Positions 1-5,015 of a stretch of DNA of 5,657 bases are shown in pieces (positions within the stretch are counted from its first letter, which is position 1; every line of letters starts with the position of its first letter). The DNA lies in contig JAJRSN010000360.1 of NCBI GenBank assembly GCA_024278715.1, forward strand, positions 1 through 5,657, in the 5' to 3' direction. Under the pieces are notes generated by a model. It was given only the letters and a program-made list of their open reading frames with translations. It was not told the origin of the DNA and searched no databases. Source of the DNA: Calditrichota bacterium (lineage in GTDB: Bacteria > Calditrichota > Calditrichia > Calditrichales > Calditrichaceae). The translations under genes and the position numbers were made by a program.

Positions 1-618
1 AGGTTTAAGACCTGTAAGCATTTCGTAAAGCAGAACTCCCAAAGAAAAAATATCGCTTTGGGCTGTTAAAGAGTCGCCGTTCACCTGCTCGGGAGACATG
101 TAAGCCGGGGTGCCCACTATCATGCCCGTCAGGGTCAATCGCGTGGAAAGATCATCGCGGGCGATACCGAAATCGATTAGTTTTACGTCTCCGTCAAAAG
201 AGATAAGGATGTTAGAAGGTTTAATATCGCGGTGGATGATGTTTCGTGAATGGGTGTATTCCAGCCCCCTGGCAATTGCCAGCGAAATTAAAGCGGCTGT
301 CTGAGCGGGTATGGGCGTTAAGTAATCGATGACGGAATGTAAATCTTCGCCGTCCACATGTTCCATTACCAGGTAATAGTTGCGGTTGGCGTAAATAAAG
401 TCGTAAATGGCGACGAGATTTTCGTGGTGAAACGAAGCGCTGAGAAGGGCTTCTTTTTTAAAACGTTTGACTATTTCACGATTGGGGTCTTTAAGTTTTT
501 TGATTACAACGGTACGTTTCAGAGAAGGCTGGATCGCTTTGTAAATAAAAGCCATTCCGCCTTCGCCGATTTTCTCGATAATCTTGTAAGTACCGATGTA
601 TTCTGAATTTGGAGCCAT
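1..618 (-). CDS. Hanks-type serine/threonine protein kinase, N-terminal half (partial)
   Basis: A PknB-like eukaryotic-type kinase that phosphorylates Ser/Thr on protein substrates. The first 206 residues are present and the gene runs off the left edge in frame, so the end of the kinase domain and any C-terminal part are unseen. The order of motifs is canonical: glycine-rich loop GEGGMAFIYKA (residues 18-28), ATP-binding lysine in VIKK (K40), helix-C glutamate E56, catalytic loop HRDIKPSN (129-136, base D131 and metal-binding N136), DFG (149-151), an activation segment with several Thr (159-170), and the APE-equivalent SPE (175-177). All catalytic residues are intact, so it should be active. 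There is no membrane segment in the visible part. The ATG at 618 is forced: an in-frame TAG lies three codons upstream, and the next Met (22) sits inside the glycine loop. No Shine-Dalgarno sequence is visible. Substrates are unknown; the neighbours are a PII-like protein and an EIIA-like protein. Confidence 0.95.
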   Translation of the reverse strand, partial: MAPNSEYIGTYKIIEKIGEGGMAFIYKAIQPSLKRTVVIKKLKDPNREIVKRFKKEALLSASFHHENLVAIYDFIYANRNYYLVMEHVDGEDLHSVIDYLTPIPAQTAALISLAIARGLEYTHSRNIIHRDIKPSNILISFDGDVKLIDFGIARDDLSTRLTLTGMIVGTPAYMSPEQVNGDSLTAQSDIFSLGVLLYEMLTGLKP

Positions 619-635
619 GGAAATCTAATTCATGT

Positions 636-641
636 ATTGTA
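636..641 (-). promoter_or_regulatory. Possible -10 box for the kinase gene
   Basis: On the minus strand TACAAT (five of six matches to TATAAT) lies 17 bases before the kinase ATG. I see no convincing -35 box at the right spacing. If used, the 5' leader would be only about 10 bases, which would fit the absence of a Shine-Dalgarno sequence. This is a weak call based on one hexamer. Confidence 0.22.
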
Positions 642-745
642 TTTTAAGGGAACCGCGCAAAATTAAAATGTATTTTGTTCGATTCCTTGGTTGAATATCA
701 GTTTGTATTGATGATACTCGTTTCCTTCGACAAAAAGGCATCCTT

Positions 746-1078
746 TTAAAACTGGTGTACTCCCTTTGCAAAATCGACAGGAATGCTGATAAAAATACCG
801 TTCCCTGGCTCGTCCAGATCTCCCATGATTTGTTCCAATGTCTTGACCATTAAGGGTATTTTTTCGTCGTCAACAACGCTGAATATGGTCTTGTTTCCCG
901 GACGGCTCTCTTGCAGCAAGTTGCGAAAACCGGCAAAGATCGGAATATCGTGCGCCAAAATTCGTCCCATTCCCACGCTGTCAATCACGGTTGCCCCTGA
1001 AATTCCCAATTCAACGAAAGATTCCAAAACCTCGTTTAAAAATTCTTCTTTATTCAGAACAAAAAAAATTAATTTCAT
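746..1078 (-). CDS. Small divergent PII-like (P-II superfamily) protein
   Basis: A 110-residue soluble protein with the layout of the PII fold: strand MKLIFFVL (1-8), helix 10-24, strand GATVIDSVGMGR (28-39), a T-loop-like stretch 42-63, strand TIFSVVDD (64-71), helix 73-86 and final strand GIFISIPV (94-101). VGMGR resembles the GFGR of GlnB, and PGNGIFI resembles the GDGKIFV of its B-loop. It is not GlnB or GlnK: the T-loop Tyr, the B-loop Lys and the C-terminal RxRTG are all absent, so ATP/2-oxoglutarate binding cannot be assumed. PII-fold trimers usually sense small ligands and bind a partner; the partner here is unknown. I chose the ATG at 1078 over one at 1126 because the fold begins there and GGAG (1091-1094) lies upstream at a rather long spacing of 12 bases. 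It lies between an EIIA-like gene and a kinase gene on the same strand. Confidence 0.8.
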   Translation of the reverse strand: MKLIFFVLNKEEFLNEVLESFVELGISGATVIDSVGMGRILAHDIPIFAGFRNLLQESRPGNKTIFSVVDDEKIPLMVKTLEQIMGDLDEPGNGIFISIPVDFAKGVHQF

Positions 1079-1135
1079 ATTTTTAAAGTTCTCCGGATTA
1101 TGCCTTTTAAAACAAAGGCAATTCAACGTAGCGCT

Positions 1136-1191
1136 AAAAAATTATAAATACCGGGTTTCCGGATTATTATTTGGTAAATTACGCACCCGGT
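1136..1191 (-). terminator. Leftward terminator- or attenuator-like hairpin between the EIIA and PII-like genes
   Basis: On the minus strand ACCGGGT (1191-1185) can pair with ACCCGGT (1156-1150) across a 28-base loop. The downstream arm is followed by an A/T stretch ending in a run of six T (1141-1136). A smaller alternative, CCGG-AAAC-CCGG, uses the same downstream arm. It sits about 65 bases after the EIIA stop and about 60 before the PII-like start, so it could trim or end the EIIA transcript. The long loop, and the gap between stem and T-run, keep confidence low. Confidence 0.35.
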
Positions 1192-1254
1192 TCTATTTGC
1201 ATAGAAAGAATTAATACCGATAAATATTCAAAAATGAAATTTTATTTCCGAAGA

Positions 1255-1728
1255 TTACTCTAATTCAAAGTAGTAGCCTTCTTCTTCTTTGAGAAGTTCC
1301 AGAGCTTCCCGCGGAGATTTACATTCCAAAAGCTGTTCGCGAAGCTCTTCATTGCTCATTAACCGGGAAATACGGCTTAACAACTTTATGTGTAAACTGG
1401 GATTGTTCTCGGGACCTACCAAAAGAAAGATCAAATGCACTTTCTTTTTATCGATAGCTTCAAAATCGACGCCTTTCGGGTGTATGCCAAAGGCGACTGC
1501 AAAATTGGGACACGAATTATGCTTGCAATGGGGAATGGCTATTCCGTTGCCCACCCCGGTGGTCATTAATTTTTCACGTTCCAGAATGGCAAGATAAGCT
1601 TTTTCGATATCGTCAATCAATCCCTCTTTATGGATAGATTCAATTAAAGTCCGAATACACTCGTCGCGAGTTTTGCATTTCAGCGGAATTAAAATATGAT
1701 CTTCATTGAGTAAATCGGTCAGTTGCAT
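1255..1728 (-). CDS. ptsN: PTS EIIA type-2 domain protein, PtsN-like
   Basis: A 157-residue stand-alone EIIA domain of the mannitol/fructose/nitrogen-regulatory type. The hallmark GIAIPHCK (residues 62-69) carries the phospho-accepting H67, preceded by the conserved REKLMTTGVGNG (51-62). LIFLLVGPENN (99-109) followed by HIKLLSRISRLM (113-124) is also typical, and the length matches PtsN (about 155-165). In known systems the His takes phosphate from HPr or NPr, and the phosphorylation state controls partners such as K+ transport proteins and sensor kinases. No EIIB, EIIC, HPr or EI gene is in view, which favours a regulatory role over sugar uptake, but fru-type EIIA cannot be excluded. The start is firm: AAGGAGG (1739-1733) lies four bases before the ATG. 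A PII-like gene and a kinase gene follow on the same strand. Confidence 0.93.
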   Translation of the reverse strand: MQLTDLLNEDHILIPLKCKTRDECIRTLIESIHKEGLIDDIEKAYLAILEREKLMTTGVGNGIAIPHCKHNSCPNFAVAFGIHPKGVDFEAIDKKKVHLIFLLVGPENNPSLHIKLLSRISRLMSNEELREQLLECKSPREALELLKEEEGYYFELE

Positions 1729-1747
1729 TTTTCCTCCTTAACTTATT

Positions 1748-1773
1748 TTTAATAATTTAGGGAATTTATTAAA
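1748..1773. repeat. 26-bp AT-only-armed inverted repeat upstream of the EIIA gene
   Basis: TTTAATAA (1748-1755) and TTATTAAA (1766-1773) are perfect reverse complements separated by 10 bases. The dyad begins nine bases upstream of the EIIA Shine-Dalgarno sequence and overlaps the best candidate -10 region. It could be an operator or a weak mRNA hairpin. The arms contain no G or C and the region is AT-rich, so chance is a real possibility. Confidence 0.35.
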
Positions 1774-1794
1774 TGAAGCCAAAACATTTGTTAA
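1766..1794 (-). promoter_or_regulatory. Candidate sigma-70 type promoter of the EIIA gene
   Basis: On the minus strand TTAACA (1794-1789) matches the -35 box at five of six positions. It is followed after 15 bases by TTTAAT (1773-1768), five of six to TATAAT, or after 17 bases by the poorer TAATAA. The predicted transcript would start near 1760 and carry the strong Shine-Dalgarno sequence at 1739-1733. This is a consensus match only. Confidence 0.33.
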
Positions 1795-1902
1795 TTAGCA
1801 TGAATATTTTTTATTACATTCCGAAGATATTTAGTTCTAAAAACAAAAGTTTATTCCCAAAACAGCAGATCATTTGCATTTTTCGATTCCGATACCGCGT
1901 CC

Positions 1903-1934
1903 TTAAATAAAAACAGCCGCGGTGAAATTCCGGG
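1903..1934 (-). terminator. Probable intrinsic terminator of the MFS transporter gene
   Basis: On the minus strand, about 50 bases after the MFS stop, CCCGG (1934-1930) pairs with CCGCGG (1922-1917, one bulged base) around the loop AATTTCA. It is followed by CTG and TTTTTATTT. The stem is short but GC-rich and the T-run is well placed. It would separate the transporter from the EIIA gene, which has its own candidate promoter further on. Confidence 0.42.
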
Positions 1935-1985
1935 ATATTTTACTTTTAGTTACAAAGATATTCGGCGGTTTCCAAAAAAATAAAC

Positions 1986-3212
1986 TCACAGGTCAACCGG
2001 GCAGCGCATCTTTTTTAAGAAATAAATACTGCTGAATGTGATCAGGCTGAACACGATAAAAATGGTATGATAGGGTAACAGATGAAAAACAAAACCCGTT
2101 ATAAGCGGAAGAACGGACGAAATGATGTTCATGGCGCCAAAGACGCCGGTAAACAAAACGCGATTTTCGTTGGTTGAAATTTCCAGCAAGCCGCCTTCCA
2201 TGCCGATTTTGTAAGCGCTTATTCCGCTGCCGATAAAAAAGAACAAAAGAAAAAGCAAAGGTTTGGAGCTTATCGCCAAAATGAGTATTCCGAATATGGG
2301 AATGGCGCTTACCATCAATATGGTCAGGAAGAGCAATCCCTTAAAACCCTTTGAGCGGACAATCCGGTTCCAGAAGGCGTTAGAGATAATCATTCCGGCG
2401 TATTGAAACAAAAGTAAATTGCCCACCAAACTGCCGGTCAGGGTGAACTGCTCTTTTAACGATCCGGTCAGGAAAGGAATCAAGATCAGCGAAGCGGAAA
2501 GAAAATTGGCGACAATAATCAAATTCAGCAGGTTTCGGTTTTCTTTTAAAATGGCGGGAATCTTTTTCGTTAATTGAAAAACGGAAATTTGTGAGGTATT
2601 TGACCGTTGAACTGGTTCACGCAAAATCCAGAAACCCAATGAAGCCAGAAGCAGCATAGCACTCGCCATAAAAAACAAAAGCGTATAGTTGGAGGGGTAT
2701 TCCCGTTGACTTAAAACCAGACGAACAATATATGCGGACAAAGCCATTCCGACCGCGCCTAAAATCTGTTTTTTTACGAGAAAAAATTTCCGCTCGTTGC
2801 CGCTGAAACTGATTCCCACGATGTGGGTGTAAGAAAGTCCCGCAAAAGCGCCGCTGAAAGTAAAGAGAAGCATCCACAAATAGATCAAAAAAATGACTAA
2901 TGAAGACGACCCTTTGGTAAAGACAAAAATAGTAGCGCCGATACCCGCCAGGGCAATAACTCGCAAATTAATTCCGAAAAGCAGATAAGGCTTTTTAGAC
3001 GAACGCGAGGCAAGAAACGGAGTAAATATCAATTGAGAAATTAGCGGGAAACCGATGGTAATAAATGTCAAAACGCCGATATGCCACGAAGCCCCCCCGG
3101 CTTTTACGATCATTGCCGGCAGCACTGTGTTGTAATCGGTAAAAGCGAAAGTAAAAGAAAACCAGAACGCGTGCCACAAAAAAGCATAAAAATTGCGTTG
3201 CCGTCGTATCAA
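1986..3212 (-). CDS. Major facilitator superfamily (MFS) transporter
   Basis: A 408-residue inner-membrane protein with two six-helix halves. Hydrophobic segments lie at roughly residues 10-35, 45-68, 76-98, 105-133, 149-168 and 175-196, then, after a polar central loop (about 197-225), six more to residue about 400. This is the size and layout of an MFS secondary transporter. The loop between helices 2 and 3 (SRSSKKPY, 69-76) is a degenerate form of MFS motif A, with the usual Asp missing. Arg84 and Asp26 are charged positions in or near helices that could take part in coupling. The substrate cannot be read from the sequence. The start is TTG at 3212, supported by AGGAG (3223-3219) six bases upstream; the first in-frame ATG (Met34) would delete most of helix 1. 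It diverges from tig, and its leader carries a terminator-like hairpin. Confidence 0.9.
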   Translation of the reverse strand: MIRRQRNFYAFLWHAFWFSFTFAFTDYNTVLPAMIVKAGGASWHIGVLTFITIGFPLISQLIFTPFLASRSSKKPYLLFGINLRVIALAGIGATIFVFTKGSSSLVIFLIYLWMLLFTFSGAFAGLSYTHIVGISFSGNERKFFLVKKQILGAVGMALSAYIVRLVLSQREYPSNYTLLFFMASAMLLLASLGFWILREPVQRSNTSQISVFQLTKKIPAILKENRNLLNLIIVANFLSASLILIPFLTGSLKEQFTLTGSLVGNLLLFQYAGMIISNAFWNRIVRSKGFKGLLFLTILMVSAIPIFGILILAISSKPLLFLLFFFIGSGISAYKIGMEGGLLEISTNENRVLFTGVFGAMNIISSVLPLITGFVFHLLPYHTIFIVFSLITFSSIYFLKKMRCPVDL

Positions 3213-3294
3213 GTTTATCTCCTGGCGTTAAAGCTTCAATAAATTTAGGGAAAGAACGGATTAAAACTAAAATTAATTTCAGCACCCGTTCCTT

Positions 3295-3331
3295 AAAAAA
3301 AACGTCCGGAAAATCTTGTATTTCTCCGGAC
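3295..3331 (-). terminator. Leftward intrinsic terminator in the MFS leader (possible attenuator)
   Basis: On the minus strand GTCCGGA (3331-3325) and then AAAT pair with ATTT and TCCGGAC (3310-3304), with one bulged base, around a five-base loop (3319-3315). This 11-bp stem is followed by CG and eight T (3302-3295), a good Rho-independent terminator. In the plus direction no T-run follows, so it acts leftward only. It lies about 80 bases before the MFS start, and no leftward gene precedes it in the window. It may therefore regulate read-through into the MFS gene, or end a small unrecognised RNA. Confidence 0.65.
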
Positions 3332-3407
3332 ATTGTGGGATTAAGCCCGAATATTACATTCGACGAAGGGATGAATTTTAAACAGAGAAACCAAAACTCC
3401 GGACATT
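3324..3407. repeat. 11-bp direct repeat CTCCGGACATT, two copies
   Basis: CTCCGGACATT occurs at 3324-3334 and again at 3397-3407, 73 bases apart. The first copy contains one arm of the leftward terminator. The core TCCGGA is self-complementary, so in RNA the outer copy could pair with either terminator arm. It may equally be a duplicated protein-binding site. Confidence 0.55.
3348..3362. repeat. 15-bp inverted repeat CGAAT-N5-ATTCG
   Basis: CGAAT (3348-3352) and ATTCG (3358-3362) are perfect reverse complements with a five-base centre. The repeat lies between the two CTCCGGACATT copies, upstream of the MFS leader terminator. It may be an operator half-site pair or part of leader RNA folding. 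The arms are short, so chance is possible. Confidence 0.3.
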
Positions 3408-3611
3408 TTGCTTAAAGTAATTGGTTTGATGTAAGCAAAAGGGAAAAGTTGCAATACGTAATTTCAGAAGCGTGAAAAGCAGCGTGCATTATTTTTCGTC
3501 AAAAAAGAGAAGCCTTTTTTATCATTGTTTTTTGTGTTGAAATTTTTATTTGCTGTGTATCGTTTTATTTTGCTTGTGGTTTTCTTGTTTACGCTTCCAA
3601 ATATCCTGATT

Positions 3612-3631
3612 AACGGTGAATATTCTCCGTT
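3612..3631. promoter_or_regulatory. 20-bp palindrome upstream of tig, probable operator
   Basis: AACGGTGAATATTCTCCGTT is symmetric at 18 of 20 positions; only the sixth base from each end breaks the symmetry. It lies 83 bases before the tig ATG and eight bases upstream of a candidate -35 box, a position typical of activator or upstream regulator sites. It is not followed by a T-run, so it is not a terminator, and it does not match the CIRCE heat-shock element. The regulator is unknown. Confidence 0.5.
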
Positions 3632-3639
3632 TACATTAT

Positions 3640-3668
3640 TTGCTTTTGCAGGTAAAACAAAGTAAATT
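3640..3668 (+). promoter_or_regulatory. Candidate tig promoter
   Basis: TTGCTT (3640-3645), a 17-base spacer and TAAATT (3663-3668) give a moderate match to a sigma-70 type promoter (TTG plus four of six at -10). The transcript would start near 3675, about 40 bases before the tig ATG, and would include its Shine-Dalgarno sequence. The region is AT-rich, so other positions are possible. Confidence 0.3.
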
Positions 3669-3714
3669 TATTGATTTTAAAATTATTTGAGTGTGAAAGG
3701 GAGGTTCCAAACTA

Positions 3715-4980
3715 ATGGTTAAAACCGAAGTTAAAAAAATATCTAGTTCCAAACGCGAATTAAAGATTACGCTTCCGAAAGAACAGGTAGATACGATCCG
3801 TGAAGATCAGGCAAATAGAGTACGTAAAGAGGTTGAATTGCCGGGGTTTCGTAAGGGCAGGGCGCCTTTAGGAATGGTAAAAAAACGCTACGCCGGTTTA
3901 ATAGAAGCATACACTCTGGAACATGCGTTGGAAAGAAGTCTGAAAGAAGCCGCCGAACAAGAAAATATCGAAATTTTAGGCAGCCCCGAAGCCAAGGAAG
4001 TTGATTTTGACGAAGAGGGGAATTTGGTTTCGCAAATCGAAGTGGAAACTTTTCCCGAAATCGAATTGAAAAAATACAAGGGTCTCGAGTTAACGCGTGA
4101 TATTTACGTTGTTACCGACAAATTAGTCGATGAAAATATCGAACAATTACTCAAGGAACGCGCTGTGGTAACGGCGGTTGACGGACCCGTCGAAGAGGGT
4201 CACAAGATCAGCGTTGATATGCAGGAATTGGACGAAACAGGAGTTCCGATTATTGGTCGTAAGTATGAGGAAGTTTCTTTTGTAGTGGGCGAAGGTCGCT
4301 TTGATAAAGATATCGAGCTTCAGTTGGTGGGAGCCAAAGTCGGCGAAACCAAACGGGTTGAAAAGGTTTACCCCGAAGATTTTCCGCAGCAGGAATACGC
4401 CGGCAAAAAGGAATTGTACGATATTACCGTCAAAACCGTTAGTAAAGAAGAAATTCCCGAATTAACCGATGAATTTGTTGAAGAGCTTGGCGACGAAAGT
4501 CTTAAAACAGTCGATGATTTGAAGAAGCGAATTCGTGAAAATCTGGAACAGCGCTACAAGTTAGAGTCGGAAAGCCGTCTGGAAGAAGAATTGATTCAAA
4601 AGCTTTTGGAAGAAAATCCTTTTGACGTTCCCCGAACGATGATCGACAACTATCTCGACAATATGATAAAAAACGCGCGGCTTAAAAATCCCGATTTAAA
4701 AGAGGAAGATTTGCGAAGACATTACGAGGCAAACGCCGAAACAATGGTTAAATGGTTCTATTTGACAAAGCGCATCTCCGAAGAAGAAAAGATCGAAGTT
4801 ACGGATGAAGACATTGATAAGTTCCTGCAGGAAAACGTTAAGGACGAAAAACAACGGGAGCTGATAAAGGCTAACAAACATCAAATTCAGCATTTAAAAG
4901 ACGACCTTTTTTACGATAAGGTTAAAAACTTCCTGTTTGAGAACTCGGAAATTAAAGAAAATGAAATAGTGCTCGATTGA
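3715..4980 (+). CDS. tig: Trigger factor, ribosome-associated chaperone
   Basis: A 421-residue trigger factor (E. coli, 432). It docks at the ribosomal exit tunnel and shields nascent chains in the cytosol. Three domains are visible. The N-terminal ribosome-binding domain (about 1-120) has the signature GFRKGRAP (44-51), which contacts the large subunit. The FKBP-like domain (about 157-242) keeps the outline (GPVEEGHKISVD, LVGAKVGE, YPEDFP) but has lost the usual IPGFE pocket motif. The helical C-terminal chaperone domain (243-421) is Glu/Lys-rich, with ENPFDVPRTMIDNYL (304-318) matching a family-conserved stretch. The start is the ATG with AAAGGGAGG (3696-3704) ten bases upstream. clpP follows after 35 bases, the common tig-clpP arrangement linking folding to degradation. 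A palindrome at 3612-3631 may regulate it. Confidence 0.97.
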   Translation: MVKTEVKKISSSKRELKITLPKEQVDTIREDQANRVRKEVELPGFRKGRAPLGMVKKRYAGLIEAYTLEHALERSLKEAAEQENIEILGSPEAKEVDFDEEGNLVSQIEVETFPEIELKKYKGLELTRDIYVVTDKLVDENIEQLLKERAVVTAVDGPVEEGHKISVDMQELDETGVPIIGRKYEEVSFVVGEGRFDKDIELQLVGAKVGETKRVEKVYPEDFPQQEYAGKKELYDITVKTVSKEEIPELTDEFVEELGDESLKTVDDLKKRIRENLEQRYKLESESRLEEELIQKLLEENPFDVPRTMIDNYLDNMIKNARLKNPDLKEEDLRRHYEANAETMVKWFYLTKRISEEEKIEVTDEDIDKFLQENVKDEKQRELIKANKHQIQHLKDDLFYDKVKNFLFENSEIKENEIVLD

Positions 4981-5015
4981 AAAGGTAAATTCAAAGAAAA
5001 GAAAGGAGCGTGCGG

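Larger units (their letters stand above)
3213..3714. other. Intergenic region between divergent MFS and tig genes
   Basis: No gene is supportable in these 502 bases. From left to right it contains: the MFS Shine-Dalgarno sequence (3223-3219); a long-loop dyad whose arms AAGGAACGG and CCGTTCTTT pair on the minus strand (3294-3286 with 3259-3251, one G-U pair); a leftward intrinsic terminator (3295-3331); a CGAAT-N5-ATTCG dyad (3348-3362); the second copy of an 11-bp direct repeat (3397-3407); an AT-rich stretch; a 20-bp palindrome (3612-3631); a candidate tig promoter; and the tig Shine-Dalgarno sequence. The number of dyads is high for plain spacer DNA. Confidence 0.7.

Noticed and set aside
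110..606. Two plus-strand open frames (64 and 82 codons) at the left edge.
   Set aside because: They lie opposite the kinase gene, whose minus-strand frame carries every canonical kinase motif. Their translations resemble no family.
733..747. AAAAGG-ATG-CCTTTT hairpin at the end of the PII-like gene as a terminator.
   Set aside because: The stem has only two G-C pairs, a three-base loop and overlaps the stop codon. It is too weak to call.
1079..1126. A 16-residue N-terminal extension of the PII-like protein starting at 1126.
   Set aside because: The PII fold begins at the Met encoded at 1078. The extension is Cys/Asn-rich without homology, and its start has no Shine-Dalgarno sequence.
783..1214. 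Plus-strand open frame of 143 codons.
   Set aside because: It is antisense to the PII-like gene, which has a coherent fold pattern and an upstream GGAG. The plus frame has no ribosome site and a composition typical of a shadow frame.
1289..1597. Plus-strand open frame of 102 codons.
   Set aside because: It is antisense to the EIIA gene, which has a diagnostic His motif and a strong ribosome site.
2617..2877. Minus-strand open frame of 86 codons.
   Set aside because: It lies inside the MFS gene in another frame and its translation is not membrane-like or family-like.
2995..3333. Minus-strand open frame of 112 codons running from the MFS leader into the MFS gene.
   Set aside because: Its ATG has no Shine-Dalgarno sequence, its first codons are the terminator stem, and its second half is an out-of-frame reading of the MFS gene. 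I considered a frameshifted upstream fusion but saw no homology to support it.
1812..3361. Shared 10-mer TATTACATTC upstream of both the EIIA gene and the MFS leader, as a common operator.
   Set aside because: Several 10-base matches are expected by chance in a window of this size and AT content. Only one copy is part of a dyad.
3501..3520. AAAAAAG-N6-CTTTTTT inverted repeat as a terminator.
   Set aside because: A single G-C pair in the stem; more likely an effect of A and T runs.
3888..4893. Two minus-strand open frames (63 and 65 codons) inside tig.
   Set aside because: They are antisense to a gene with unambiguous trigger factor motifs and have no ribosome sites.
5010..5015. GTG at 5010 as the clpP start.
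   Set aside because: The Shine-Dalgarno sequence would be one base away. The ATG at 5016 has a seven-base spacing and gives the normal ClpP N-terminus.
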